The notes: generated from the letters alone by a model not told the origin. Shown: positions 45,891 through 55,673, numbered from the stretch's first letter. The stretch is 64,000 bases of DNA from Candidatus Heimdallarchaeota archaeon (GCA_026702845.1 JADCLS010000009.1:1-64000), one strand, 5' to 3'. Numbers and translations: made by a program.

Positions 45891-46211
45891 CTATTCCTCT
45901 TCAATTTCAAGATCTTCAAAGGAATCGACAATGAAGGGCTTCTCGTTCAAAAAATTGATATTCTTGAATTTGTAGATGTCAAATAAGGTTTTTCTTAGAG
46001 AATCTACTTGAACAATTAAAGATTTATAGATGCTTAACGCCTGATCAAGTGATTTGATATGATTAAAGCTCATTAAATCCCCCTCATCTTCTTCTTCCAA
46101 CTCCTCTAATTCAAAAGGCAGTGACTGGATCTCTGGATCTGCATAATAATCACTATCCAAACCAAATACTATTTGAGAGTCCTGAATAAAATCATTGATT
46201 CTATTTGTCAT
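45891..46211 (-). CDS. Small acidic archaellum-locus protein, unknown function
   Basis: 106 residues from ATG 46211 (MTNRINDFIQDSQIVFG); a GTG at 46304 would give 137. It is soluble, with a strongly acidic patch (LEELEEEDEGD), a helical second half (SLDQALSIYKSLIVQVDSL) and an acidic end (FEDLEIEEE). It lies between archaellin and the ArlG-like gene, where Euryarchaeota encode ArlC, ArlD and ArlE, the chemotaxis-coupling and cytosolic-ring proteins. It could take such a role, but the sequence does not show it. Confidence 0.5.
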   Translation of the reverse strand: MTNRINDFIQDSQIVFGLDSDYYADPEIQSLPFELEELEEEDEGDLMSFNHIKSLDQALSIYKSLIVQVDSLRKTLFDIYKFKNINFLNEKPFIVDSFEDLEIEEE

Positions 46212-46360
46212 GATGAAATGTTCTAAGTTGGAATAAAATTTAAATTCCTTACTCAATCTCACTAAGCGTATATATAGAATCTCCAATAAATCAGAAGATC
46301 TCACCTTGTTGGAAATAGATAGTCACCAGTACTCACAAATCTCGGGAAAGAACAGAAGTT

Positions 46361-46957
46361 CTAACCTAGATTGTTCACTCCAGTTGAAATAGAATGAATT
46401 GTTCTACTCAAAGAGAGTGTTGCAGCAAACTCAAAGTGCATATCAATGATGAATGAATCACCAGCTGCTAAAGCTGCTGGACCATTTGCTTGATCAAAAA
46501 TGATTGTAATCATCATTACTTCTCCAGGACTGAGAGTTCCGGTTGGACCACCATCAGAGATTATAGCAGAATAGGTTGCATTATTACCATCAAAAATTGG
46601 TAATGCTGTATTCCCTGTTTCTCTGTAGATTATTTGTGCAACATAATTAGATCCATCATGTATCACTACATCAGAACTACCAGATACTAACCTGATGGTG
46701 AACTCAAGAGTTTCAATATCACCATTCCCATTGGCATCATATCCATAGATTTTGCCATCTAATACGACTAAACTAGCACCTTCTTCAAGGGCATTGTTGA
46801 TACTTTCCTGAGAGCGATCAATTGCAAAAATACCAACTCTCAATGTCATAGCTGCGAAACTTGCAGCAACAAGTACAAACGCAATTAATACTATAGCAGC
46901 AGTAATAGAGGAGTAAGCTCTTCTATATTTGCGGATTTTAGTTAGCTTAATTTTCAT
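46361..46957 (-). CDS. arlB: Archaellin (archaellum filament protein)
   Basis: 198 residues. The N-terminus MKIKLTKIRKYRRAYSSI has a basic leader and then the hydrophobic assembly helix (TAAIVLIAFVLVAASFAAMT), which is the class III signal peptide of archaellins, cut by the prepilin peptidase PibD/ArlK probably after RRA. The outer domain is a beta-sandwich (IETLEFTIRLVSGSSDVVI; TLSPGEVMMITIIFDQANGP) with sequons such as NAT. SPGE followed by hydrophobic residues is typical of archaellin. Only one archaellin gene is visible. It has its own TATA box upstream. Confidence 0.85.
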   Translation of the reverse strand: MKIKLTKIRKYRRAYSSITAAIVLIAFVLVAASFAAMTLRVGIFAIDRSQESINNALEEGASLVVLDGKIYGYDANGNGDIETLEFTIRLVSGSSDVVIHDGSNYVAQIIYRETGNTALPIFDGNNATYSAIISDGGPTGTLSPGEVMMITIIFDQANGPAALAAGDSFIIDMHFEFAATLSLSRTIHSISTGVNNLG

Positions 46958-47012
46958 ATAATTTACCCTGTATCCCGTTATTTTGGTTTACAAGATTGCA
47001 TATTAGTATCAA

Positions 47013-47026
47013 TTAATAAACTTTTA
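47013..47026 (-). promoter_or_regulatory. TATA/BRE of the archaellin gene
   Basis: On the minus strand TTTATTAA (47013-47020) is preceded by the purine-rich BRE-like AAAAG. It lies about 60 bases before the archaellin ATG, which leaves a leader of roughly 35 bases with a weak CAGGGT ribosome-binding site. Confidence 0.45.
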
Positions 47027-47178
47027 GAGGAACAGTTTGCTAGATAGACTAATAATTTTATATTATTTTTTCATCAGTTTAATTTTCTTTAAATATATCC
47101 TCAATCTTAACGATTCTTGAGATCACAGTCATGAAAAGTCAAAACTATGTATTCATTGTGTATCATTTTTGTGTTATT

Positions 47179-48000
47179 TCAATTTGATTTTCTAATAATT
47201 CTCTTCTCATTCATCTGATACTCTTGAATCTCCTTGTTTCGTATTAATAATATTGAAACATAATATCCAAAGAAAAGTGCAGATGTAAATAATAGGAAAC
47301 TCAAAGCACCAAAATAGGTAAATTTGACAACACCCCAATATTTGACAGGAGCGTAATCGAGAAAATCACCTAGTTCAAATGAAGCAACAGTTGTATTGTA
47401 GTTTGTGTATAAAATGTCTGTAACACTTTCGGTAAATGATCTCAGGTTAGAGGCCATTTGTTTAGTATTCTCCCAGAAGAATTCTGTGAAAATAATTTTC
47501 ATATTATAATCCTTCACTGGCATGATTATTTCGAGTAAATTCCATAGAGGTAATAGAATTACTAATACTAAAGCCAGTACAAGTAATAGAAGGCCCAATA
47601 AAAACACGACAAAATATGTGATCCCATAAGTGAATAGAACAGATGGACTAACTAGCATAATGAAGAAGAAAGTATTATTCATGGTTATTACGATGAGAAA
47701 ATAATTTAGCAAGAAATTGTAAAATATTTTAAGTTTTGTTGGTGCATGGAAAAATATGCCGTCATCTCTTGATTTAGAGAATCGAGATATAATAATGCCT
47801 AAAACAAAAAGGCTGAAAAACCATACAATTAACACAAAACTCCTACTTATCTTATCTGTAATGAAAGCTAAAGTAAATAGTTGTCCATAAATGATGAGAC
47901 TTATACTAATCCACTTAGCCAACATTTTGAATATTAGGTACGCTTTACCGTAACGTAAATACTCTGTTAGGGTATAGTCATGTGCTATCGCATTGCCCAT
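47179..48000 (-). CDS. Polytopic membrane protein in the archaellum locus, unknown function
   Basis: 273 residues with about six membrane helices (among them WISISLIIYGQLFTLAFI, SFVLIVWFFSLFVLGIII, FFIMLVSPSVLFTYGITY, LLGLLLLVLALVLVILLP and a last one near 235-255). A loop at about 175-215 is polar and may lie outside. No family is recognised. It sits between archaellin and ArlJ but is separated from archaellin by about 220 bases and from ArlJ by the opposite-strand zinc-ribbon gene, so it may be a separate transcript. Confidence 0.55.
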   Translation of the reverse strand: MGNAIAHDYTLTEYLRYGKAYLIFKMLAKWISISLIIYGQLFTLAFITDKISRSFVLIVWFFSLFVLGIIISRFSKSRDDGIFFHAPTKLKIFYNFLLNYFLIVITMNNTFFFIMLVSPSVLFTYGITYFVVFLLGLLLLVLALVLVILLPLWNLLEIIMPVKDYNMKIIFTEFFWENTKQMASNLRSFTESVTDILYTNYNTTVASFELGDFLDYAPVKYWGVVKFTYFGALSFLLFTSALFFGYYVSILLIRNKEIQEYQMNEKRIIRKSN

Positions 48001-48144
48001 TTTTTAACAAGAAGTCATTTTAGATCGCAATATATATGAATATCCCTTAAATGATCAATAAAATATGGATATGGTTTTTATTTTTTATTTTTTTTTCAGC
48101 ATCTGCCAAATAATTATTAATATACTAGCAATAAAATATCTTTA

Positions 48145-48609
48145 ATGTCAAGTTGCATACTGTGCGAGGGGAACCCTGATTCAGCAATTAAAAGCAAATT
48201 ACTGAAATCTGAGCAGTTACTGAGAAGATTTCCCGATGAAGACAACTTATCTCTTATTGGCAATCTGATTCAACTTCGAGAGCATAACGATATAGCAAAT
48301 AACCGCGATAATCCTGACTCTATGCATTTTCAGAGAAATATCTGGAGATTTGTATTCACGAAATTTGCTAAGATTATCAGGAAAAATCCCCCCCAAATTT
48401 ACCTTGAACCAAGTGAGCACAGGGAGGGCAAGGTAAGAATTAGAAGGAGTACTATTAATTTCAATTCTTTTGTTAAGAAAAAGGATGATGTAATTAATTT
48501 TCATCCCCTTATCTGTAAAACCTGTTTTCAGACAAAAGAAGCATACGAATATAATGTTAAAACTATGAAGCAGATCTGTATGATTTGTTTTTCAGAATAT
48601 GAGGATTAA
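48145..48609 (+). CDS. Zinc-ribbon-like protein inside the archaellum locus
   Basis: 154 residues with three Cys pairs: SSCILCEGN at the N-terminus, LICKTCFQTKEA and QICMICFSEYED at the C-terminus. The last two pairs, about 25 residues apart, form a likely zinc finger, and the first may join it. The middle is basic (RREGKVRIRRS-like region) and suits nucleic-acid binding. It is the only plus-strand gene inside the archaellum locus and overlaps the end of arlJ by 4 bases. A TATA-like AATATACTAG about 25 bases before ATG suggests a leaderless message. It might regulate the locus. Confidence 0.6.
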   Translation: MSSCILCEGNPDSAIKSKLLKSEQLLRRFPDEDNLSLIGNLIQLREHNDIANNRDNPDSMHFQRNIWRFVFTKFAKIIRKNPPQIYLEPSEHREGKVRIRRSTINFNSFVKKKDDVINFHPLICKTCFQTKEAYEYNVKTMKQICMICFSEYED

Positions 48610-50249
48610 TCTATAACCAACAATAAGAATGATTTCACTAAAATTGGTGCTATAATTAAAATTAAGCCTACACCAATACAGGTTATTCCAAATACTAAAT
48701 ATTGATATCGAGAATCTCCCTGATGAACAATCATTTCAAACCTCCAAACAAAAAATAATGATAAAAATAGAATTAAAAATCCGAAATACTCTAGATAGGC
48801 GACTAAATCTGAAAGATCTACAACAATAATTAGGGGTGCACCTGCCACTCCAGTACTAGTAGTCTCTTCAAATAGGCCTCCAAGGTAATAATTAAGGGAG
48901 AAGAAACTTGCCTGGATAAAGGCGATAACTATGCTAATCATGAGGGTTGTGATACTGAGTTTCAATCTCAAAGTATTAACTAGCCAAAATCTCTTACTCC
49001 TAAGAATATTTTCAAGGACCATTCCATCAGCTGTTGCTCGGTAAGCATTATTTGGATTTGATGCAGTATTTAATAAACTAAGAAAGAACTCACTGTACTT
49101 ATATATTAGATATGAACCAGTATTTTTGGCAAATTGAAACCATACATCATCAAAATCAATTCCTAGATGATATTTGGCCACAGCTTCAGATAGATGAGTT
49201 CCGAATTCAGATCCAAATTCTTCAATCAATTCTTGTTTTTTTCTGTTAAAGTGATTATTGAATACAACCTCAATAGGTGCCATCTCTATGGTTGATTCAT
49301 CTGCCAAGATTTTGATAAGGGTTCGGAAATATTGCTCATTTTGAAGCACTTTATCTTGATATACTCTACCTCTAGCTCCTATATATAATCCATAAATACC
49401 TATAATAACAAAGGGTATACCTTTAACAGATAAATTGAAAACTACCCTCATGATTGAGCCATTCGCAATTGATGCAATTATATCTGATAAGAAATATATG
49501 ATGGAAATAATTGCAAAAAGAAATATAAGTCCATATTTTGATCCCATATTCATAGATTCAACGGTTGGGTTAAGTACCGGTTGTTTTGGTATCTGTTCCA
49601 TAGATTCTGCCCCCAGAGTATTCGCAAACATCACTACAAAGAAGCAGGTGAGGAGAAGCATGAATACACCGATTGTCGACGCTCCTTGAAGCATGATAAT
49701 TAAGGTAGAAGAGACTAAGATAAAAACAGCTGCCACAGAAAATGCTGTGACACCGTCAATTATCGTACCTGATTTCTCCATCTGCATTTGATAAAAGGGT
49801 TGAATATAGGTTTCATAAATTTCAAATTCCTCTTGGAAGAATTCATCTAACTGAGAGCCGATTTCAATCGCTCTAGCAAATCTGAGGATAATACCTTTGA
49901 ACATTTCTGTTTTGATATCCTTCTCTTGCGTCAGGATCCTAAGTGCATCTTCTGGTTTCTCACCAAGAAAATCTATCCTTTGTTTGACTCTGATAAATAG
50001 CTTTGAAATAGTAGGAAGTAACTTTTCCTCTTTCACTATTTGATTTACATAATCTTGAGGGTCAGTAATTACTTGAGTTAGCACCATAGAATTCAATAGC
50101 CAAAGAGGAACATCATGTTCAATACTTGCGGTTGTAAAAGAAAATGGCTTTCTATGAGTGAGAGTCTGCCAGAATTCAGTAAGAGTATCTCTAATGCTAG
50201 AAATTGTTTGGTAGATTCTTCTTTGGATTTTATATTTTACAAGACTCAC
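48606..50249 (-). CDS. arlJ: Archaellum membrane platform protein ArlJ (FlaJ)
   Basis: 547 residues starting at GTG 50249 after GGTGATGA. It follows the GspF/TadC/FlaJ layout. A cytoplasmic helical domain (FARAIEIGSQLDEFFQEEFE) precedes a group of three to four membrane helices (about 165-290), then a second helical domain with FGTHLSEAVAKYHLGIDFDD, followed by more membrane helices to the C-terminus. ArlJ is the polytopic core on which ArlI turns. It is 17 bases after the 50267 gene, in one operon with arlH. Confidence 0.85.
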   Translation of the reverse strand: MSLVKYKIQRRIYQTISSIRDTLTEFWQTLTHRKPFSFTTASIEHDVPLWLLNSMVLTQVITDPQDYVNQIVKEEKLLPTISKLFIRVKQRIDFLGEKPEDALRILTQEKDIKTEMFKGIILRFARAIEIGSQLDEFFQEEFEIYETYIQPFYQMQMEKSGTIIDGVTAFSVAAVFILVSSTLIIMLQGASTIGVFMLLLTCFFVVMFANTLGAESMEQIPKQPVLNPTVESMNMGSKYGLIFLFAIISIIYFLSDIIASIANGSIMRVVFNLSVKGIPFVIIGIYGLYIGARGRVYQDKVLQNEQYFRTLIKILADESTIEMAPIEVVFNNHFNRKKQELIEEFGSEFGTHLSEAVAKYHLGIDFDDVWFQFAKNTGSYLIYKYSEFFLSLLNTASNPNNAYRATADGMVLENILRSKRFWLVNTLRLKLSITTLMISIVIAFIQASFFSLNYYLGGLFEETTSTGVAGAPLIIVVDLSDLVAYLEYFGFLILFLSLFFVWRFEMIVHQGDSRYQYLVFGITCIGVGLILIIAPILVKSFLLLVID

Positions 50250-50266
50250 CCATTCATCACCTTTGA

Positions 50267-50722
50267 TTAAAATTCCTGGAAATCATCACGTTTCCGTTCA
50301 TCAAAACGTCGAATAGCCTTGTCGGTCAACCATGATCTCAAACTCTTTGCTTTGTTCTTGTTTATGGAATTCTGAATAATTTCAATACTCAGAGTTGCAT
50401 GATTGAGTTTACTATAGAGGCCCATTGTCTTTAACAACTGTTCTACTTGTATCGATTTAATGTCAAAATTTTCTGTTTCACTTATTCTTGATAAATTCTT
50501 TTCAACATCCTTAACAAACTCAATTTTAATCATTTCAAGTATATCATTATATAATTCCTCATCAGATGATTGCTCGGTTCCAATATACCCAGAAGCGATG
50601 GCATCTTTATTCAGAATAGATGAGAACTCTTCCTTAACATTAATTAGACTGTTAATTCTTTTTATTATGAGCATCTCATCCTTTGAGATGGACTTAAATT
50701 CTGATTCTAGGTCATCACTCAT
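50267..50722 (-). CDS. Small helical archaellum-locus protein between arlH and arlJ
   Basis: 151 residues from ATG 50722, whose ATG overlaps the arlH stop codon (ATGAGTGA), so translation is coupled. It is soluble and helical throughout, with a charged C-terminus (RRFDERKRDDFQEF). In most archaea arlI occupies this place between arlH and arlJ; here arlI has been moved to the far end of the locus and this protein is found instead. No family recognised. It may be part of the cytosolic motor ring. Confidence 0.6.
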   Translation of the reverse strand: MSDDLESEFKSISKDEMLIIKRINSLINVKEEFSSILNKDAIASGYIGTEQSSDEELYNDILEMIKIEFVKDVEKNLSRISETENFDIKSIQVEQLLKTMGLYSKLNHATLSIEIIQNSINKNKAKSLRSWLTDKAIRRFDERKRDDFQEF

Positions 50723-51563
50723 AAGCAATCACGTTGTAAGATATTTTAGAGAGTACACCTTCTCTCACATCCCAGTAAATTCGCTTCACTGCTGTTTGTG
50801 GGGATTTTCGAATGACAAGAGTATTTACAATATCAGAACCCACAGCCATATTTTGACATTCAATAATCCAATCACAGTATTCAAATCCCTCCAGGTTATC
50901 CACAGATTTATCAACTACTACATTTTTCTTATCTGATGATCGTAACAACATAAACACTGCTAAGTTCTTCTCTTCGACAATTTCTTTTAAGTAATGAATG
51001 AAATTTTTACGCTCCTCGATACTCAGCTTCTGATCACCCTCAATTAAAGTATTAATAGAGTCTATAATGATTAGTGATTCAGGTGGGGCTTGATTAATCT
51101 TTGATAGTAATGCCTTTTTGAGATATCTTTGTTTGTTATCTGCGTTTGGATCAAAACCATATTGAAAGTAGACAGATAAGAACCCACTGATCACAAGGAA
51201 TGGGGCATCCTGAATTCCATCATGTTGCATTCTCCGTATAACTTCTTTTGGTCTATTTTCATATGCAAAATAAAATACCCTAGTCAAAGTTTTATAATTA
51301 CTATCTTTATTCCTTAACTGATCGAGATGCTCATTTATCACTCTGTATTTATCAGAATACGTTTCATCTAGAGTATCCTTTGCAATACCCATGATTGAAC
51401 CATAGGTGACTACTCGTGCAAATCGAGATTTACCTGTCCCTTCACCTCCATGTAAAAGATATATATCACCCAGTGTGATACCACCTCCAAGATCTTGATC
51501 GATCTCATTGGAGGTTGATGTGAGGAAGTGATTTGAGATCTTTGTGGCTTGCTTTAAACCCAT
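50715..51563 (-). CDS. arlH: Archaellum ATP-binding protein ArlH (FlaH, KaiC/RecA fold)
   Basis: 282 residues. Walker A is GGEGTGKS at 39-46 after GGGITLGDIYLLH, and Walker B is SLIIIDSINTLIEGD near 163-172. The motif ESLIIIDS, a following basic residue pair and VFMLLRSSD belong to the KaiC-like RecA core. ArlH binds ATP without fast hydrolysis and forms a ring around ArlI/ArlJ. Length and motifs match the usual 230-280 residues. It is translated together with the small protein at 50267. Confidence 0.9.
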   Translation of the reverse strand: MGLKQATKISNHFLTSTSNEIDQDLGGGITLGDIYLLHGGEGTGKSRFARVVTYGSIMGIAKDTLDETYSDKYRVINEHLDQLRNKDSNYKTLTRVFYFAYENRPKEVIRRMQHDGIQDAPFLVISGFLSVYFQYGFDPNADNKQRYLKKALLSKINQAPPESLIIIDSINTLIEGDQKLSIEERKNFIHYLKEIVEEKNLAVFMLLRSSDKKNVVVDKSVDNLEGFEYCDWIIECQNMAVGSDIVNTLVIRKSPQTAVKRIYWDVREGVLSKISYNVIAYE

Positions 51564-51657
51564 TTCTATGTTTTCTAAAATGTGATATATTTAATATTTT
51601 TGCAGTCAAATTGTAGTGTATTGACAAAAATTTTTAGCTGCATAAGAATTATCCAGC

Positions 51658-52476
51658 TTAATTTCTAATTAATGACCATTTTTTGATTTCAAACTGATTT
51701 TTCTTCATGGGAACATAAGATGCTCGATATTGATTATTGTAAAATAGATGAGGCATCTCATTTACACTAGATACTGAAATCTCTCGAAGTCGATGCATTT
51801 TTGTTGCTTCTGGAAACATAAATCCCTTCATAGAAGGATCCTCAAAAGATTCAGACGAAAATAATATTATTTTCACAGATTTATCAGAATGATCAAAAAG
51901 TCTATCAGTTAAGAGTTCGATAATATTCTCCTTAGGACCTTTATTTAGATCCAATAAATCTGATATATATTTTGGAATAGATGACATTTGCTTCTGAGTT
52001 TTGAGAATATTATCAATTTCATCAATTAATGCAGCAAAATCTATACCATCTATGAAGATCAACTGATAGTTACGATGATTGATATATTGTTTCAAGATGT
52101 ACAGTTTTTCAATATTTAGTAAATTCTCATTCTGTCTTTCTAGTACCTTGTCTGGTTTGAATATCATATCAATTGAATGTCTAATTATACTATTTTTGAT
52201 TAAATCAAAATCATTAAAATTCGATTTGTTAAGAAATTCTTTCATTTTATAGGCTAATCCCACATATAGGCCAGCCTCGTTACTATTTGCCTGCTGGATT
52301 TGAGCTAGATAATCAGTTAAGAATCCTTGTATAACTTCAGAAGATCTAGATTGATCAGGAGAATGAAATATAAAACTCAATTTAGGACTTGGTAGAGTTT
52401 CAAGATTTAGATTGTCAAAAAACCATTTGACTCTATTACTGAAAATGTCTTTGATTTGCTCTGTTGCAGTAGCCAT
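51658..52476 (-). CDS. Degenerate ArlH-like (RecA-fold) protein without a P-loop
   Basis: 272 residues placed directly upstream of arlH. It keeps the same order of strands: KLSFIFHSPDQSRSSEVIQG where ArlH has its Walker A (no GK[ST]), YQLIFIDGIDFAALID where ArlH has Walker B, and VKIILFSSESFEDP for the next strand. The nucleotide site therefore looks lost. It could be a non-catalytic partner that mixes with the ArlH ring. The relationship is inferred from the motif order and is weaker than for arlH itself. The gap of about 95 bases to arlH could contain a promoter. Confidence 0.5.
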   Translation of the reverse strand: MATATEQIKDIFSNRVKWFFDNLNLETLPSPKLSFIFHSPDQSRSSEVIQGFLTDYLAQIQQANSNEAGLYVGLAYKMKEFLNKSNFNDFDLIKNSIIRHSIDMIFKPDKVLERQNENLLNIEKLYILKQYINHRNYQLIFIDGIDFAALIDEIDNILKTQKQMSSIPKYISDLLDLNKGPKENIIELLTDRLFDHSDKSVKIILFSSESFEDPSMKGFMFPEATKMHRLREISVSSVNEMPHLFYNNQYRASYVPMKKNQFEIKKWSLIRN

Positions 52477-52634
52477 CCCAATTTCAAATCACGATTAAGA
52501 GAAATATTAAAAATCCTTTCTAGAATTCTCTTCAGATTTGATGATTTCCAACTTAGTATTTGATATTTTTTTTAGATAAAATTATTTGCTGTTACGATGC
52601 TTTTTGGCCATCTACCTCTAGTTTCAATTCTTTT

Positions 52635-54467
52635 TTATTTTCGAAATATTTCCTTAACAAGCAAATCGATATTCGAATTATCATCTTGATATATTCCAAT
52701 CCTACTAGCTCTAGAGAGTTCTTGCATTAGCCCTTTATTATTTAACGAATTGATGAAGTGTTCTAGTTTTTTGGTAGCACTAAACGAGTTCTCATTGAAT
52801 GCATAACAAAACAGAAATTCCTCGTGTGGTTTCATGGTCAATGTATAATTGTGATGCTTTATTCTCTCTATGGAACCTGAAGATAGAAATGCTTCTCTGC
52901 TAAATGCATTGATCGCTGAAATGAACCCAGATATCAGTTGATCATCAAGAAAATTCTTATCACCAAATTTGTGTGAGTATATACTCAATCCAGCTTTATT
53001 AATAATTAGTAATAATACAGGTTCATCCTCTTTTTCCTCTATTTCTGAGATCTCTCGTCTGATCATTCGTAAAATATTGTCTTCTAATCCAATTTGTTTC
53101 AAGCGGATTGTCAAATCATTATCCAAACCCTCTCCACTATCTAATATAATATCATACTGATCAGATACTTTCTTCATCAAATTTTTAAATCCTCTCTCGC
53201 TAACTATCAAATCTGCCTGAGAAATCAATTTATTGGCTAATTCAATATCTGTATCAATCAAGGCAATTTTACTCTGCAAGATATAAATCTCAACAATTAA
53301 TTGTAAAGCATTCTGAGATTTGGCTAACTCAAATAGTTCGCTAATATTATCCTTGATTTCTTTTAATATATCGTTTGATGGACTTAACTTGAATTCAAAT
53401 AACAATAGTTCAATAAAATTAAGTTTGGCGAATATAGTGAGTTCAAAATTGATCATCTTTTCCTTGGAAATTGCCTCAAATATGCGTTGAGCCTCAGCTT
53501 TCTTAGAGGATCTACTACTTTGCCTCAAGATTAATCCCTCTGATATTCTCATTTGCTGGAAGATAATCTCATTTCGTGGAGTAAACTTATCATTCAACTC
53601 TCTAAGTTCTTGAAGGAATTGTGTTGCACGTTCAATATCAGAGTAAGCTAGTAATTTGATGATAGAAAACAGGGTTCCAGACACGTAAATTGAAAATCCC
53701 TTATTTCTGAAAACCTCCAAGCTCTCAAGTAATAATCGTTCTGCTTCTTCTATGTATCCCTTCAAAATGTTAATTTCTGCTAAATTAACTCGTGTAATAG
53801 CAGCAGAGTCTATATCTCCCAATTCATCTTTTATTTTCATACTTTTCTCATAGTATTCCAATGCTAGATCTATATCACCTAGATTCTGGTAGGAAGTTCC
53901 CATATTATTGTATGCAATTGCCTCTCCCCGTTTATTTGCGACTTGTGTAGCATATTCCAATCCTTTTTCATATGCCTCAATAGCTTCATTGAATTTACCT
54001 TGCGATGAGAAAATTGCTCCTTTTAGGTTGGTTAGTGTCCGTAACCTTCCATATTTCTCATCATCATCCATATCCTCAAGTGTCTCCAAAATATCCTCAG
54101 CTGCCTGAACCGCTTCGATGGTTGATTCCAATTTACCCGAAATATAGCAGGTTTCTGCCCTGGATAAATATATTAGGAGTTGCAAATTATAATCCGATAA
54201 TTCCTGTGCCAAGGTTAATGATTCAGAGATATGCTCATTGGCAAGATTAACCTGATTGTTCCTCATGAGAACTTGAGCTTTCAAATATTTATACAGCATC
54301 AATTCATGTTTATTCAATCCAGAATCGTGAAAATCAGATATTATTCGCTCAAGCTCCTCAAATTTCTCCTCTTGAAAATAAGTATTTGCTTCTACTAGTT
54401 CAGCTCGTACTGAAGATTTGTTTAATCGGTATCTGAACAACCCCAAAATCTGTTTGAAATACGACAC
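52635..54467 (-). CDS. TPR protein with C-terminal longin/roadblock-like domain
   Basis: 610 residues from GTG 54467. Residues about 20-400 are tetratricopeptide repeats, clearest at 125-240 (GRLRTLTNLKGAIFSSQG; FNEAIEAYEKGLEYATQ; NMGTSYQNLGDIDLALEYY; AEINILKGYIEEAERLL). The last 135 residues are alpha/beta (VLLLIINKAGLSIYSHKFG, then SGFISAINAFSREAF and LTMKPHEEFLFCYAF), the strand-helix pattern of small longin or roadblock domains, which bind Ras-type GTPases in eukaryotes and archaea. It lies upstream of the archaellum genes on the same strand, but 158 bases separate it. It may link a small GTPase to a larger assembly. Confidence 0.7.
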   Translation of the reverse strand: MSYFKQILGLFRYRLNKSSVRAELVEANTYFQEEKFEELERIISDFHDSGLNKHELMLYKYLKAQVLMRNNQVNLANEHISESLTLAQELSDYNLQLLIYLSRAETCYISGKLESTIEAVQAAEDILETLEDMDDDEKYGRLRTLTNLKGAIFSSQGKFNEAIEAYEKGLEYATQVANKRGEAIAYNNMGTSYQNLGDIDLALEYYEKSMKIKDELGDIDSAAITRVNLAEINILKGYIEEAERLLLESLEVFRNKGFSIYVSGTLFSIIKLLAYSDIERATQFLQELRELNDKFTPRNEIIFQQMRISEGLILRQSSRSSKKAEAQRIFEAISKEKMINFELTIFAKLNFIELLLFEFKLSPSNDILKEIKDNISELFELAKSQNALQLIVEIYILQSKIALIDTDIELANKLISQADLIVSERGFKNLMKKVSDQYDIILDSGEGLDNDLTIRLKQIGLEDNILRMIRREISEIEEKEDEPVLLLIINKAGLSIYSHKFGDKNFLDDQLISGFISAINAFSREAFLSSGSIERIKHHNYTLTMKPHEEFLFCYAFNENSFSATKKLEHFINSLNNKGLMQELSRASRIGIYQDDNSNIDLLVKEIFRK

Positions 54468-54556
54468 ATGGTGTTAAGACACTTGAAATTTATAAATCAA
54501 TCTCGATTAATCAAAGAAAATGAAATAAAATCCAGAAATAATATCTGTTTATCTCG

Positions 54557-55579
54557 TCAAATTTCGAATTCAAATAAATTGAATATTACTGTGGATTTAT
54601 ATCCCATTTCAGTATTGATTGCTAACATTGGAGCATTTTTCACAGCATTACCCGTGGATATGTAAGTGGCATGAGGGTATGTATCCCTAATATATTTTAG
54701 CATGGTGGCTTTGAGTAATTTTCCTAAGCCTCGACCACGATACTGTTCTCTTACACCAGTTAGTTCCTGTTGAATCTTATTGTTATCATCATCTGTGTAC
54801 AATATTTCAGTTAACCCACTGATTCTTCCATTCTGCTCCCTCGAGATCATGGTTGTCCATTCATATCCCCGATCCTTAAACATTTGTTCATCCTCTCTTC
54901 TTCGTTTAGGAGTTACAATATCCTTACTCTGACCTCCCCAAGGAGCCTGATTAATTGTTTCAGTGTACAAATTGCAGAATTCGTCGATATCAGTTTCAGG
55001 AATATCAGTGAATTGTTCTATAGTCACATCTGGGGCCTTCTGATTTGCTTCTCTTATCCACTCCTCCATTTTCTTCCAATTTACATCTTCCATTAGCAAT
55101 TTATTGACAAAATGTTCGTGCTTTTTCTCACCACCTAATTTACGGCAAAGAGATTTGGCATTCTCATTGGCAATCCAAGCTGTAATTATCCGCTTATCCT
55201 CATTTATAGCTTTATGTTTCAAAGTTTCAAAAATATCAGTTGCAATACCATTTCGTCTATATTCTTTATCAAGAGAGATGTAAATCTCAACATGATGACC
55301 ATTTGATTCAAATTCTGGTGATGATGTACTCACAGAACCATAGAAAGCATAACCAATAACGTTTTGATCAGCCATGATGAGATATCTTGTGGCATTATAA
55401 TTAGGATCGTCCGTTGATAATTGCTTTCTTCGAACAGTTTCTTTCTCAACATCATCTCCTGGAAAGGTTTCTTCATTGATAAGGGCAAAATGCGTATAGT
55501 ATTGATTCCAAAGTGGTTCGTCAATTGTTTTGAAATCAGTCTCGACAAGTTTATAGTTTAACATAAATTGTGGGCCCAT
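54557..55579 (-). CDS. Tandem GNAT-family N-acetyltransferase
   Basis: 340 residues with two GNAT folds. The first (about 10-165) has VIGYAFYGSVST and the acetyl-CoA loop YRRNGIATDIFETL (motif A, Q/RxxGxG/A). The second (about 185-335) has ISGLTEILYT and VREQYRGRGLGKLLKATMLK, followed by NAPMLAINTEMGYK. Tandem GNATs of this length are usual in mycothiol synthase-type and related enzymes, and only the second domain is often catalytic. The acceptor substrate cannot be told. ATG 55579 is used; ATG 55564 is possible. Confidence 0.85.
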   Translation of the reverse strand: MGPQFMLNYKLVETDFKTIDEPLWNQYYTHFALINEETFPGDDVEKETVRRKQLSTDDPNYNATRYLIMADQNVIGYAFYGSVSTSSPEFESNGHHVEIYISLDKEYRRNGIATDIFETLKHKAINEDKRIITAWIANENAKSLCRKLGGEKKHEHFVNKLLMEDVNWKKMEEWIREANQKAPDVTIEQFTDIPETDIDEFCNLYTETINQAPWGGQSKDIVTPKRRREDEQMFKDRGYEWTTMISREQNGRISGLTEILYTDDDNNKIQQELTGVREQYRGRGLGKLLKATMLKYIRDTYPHATYISTGNAVKNAPMLAINTEMGYKSTVIFNLFEFEI

Positions 55580-55673
55580 GGTTTAGATATTTAAATTTTC
55601 AGCCCATGTACAACTTCACCTTGATAATTTCTCCAATGTAAGAAAATATATAGCAAGTTGTTGAAGAAAATGT

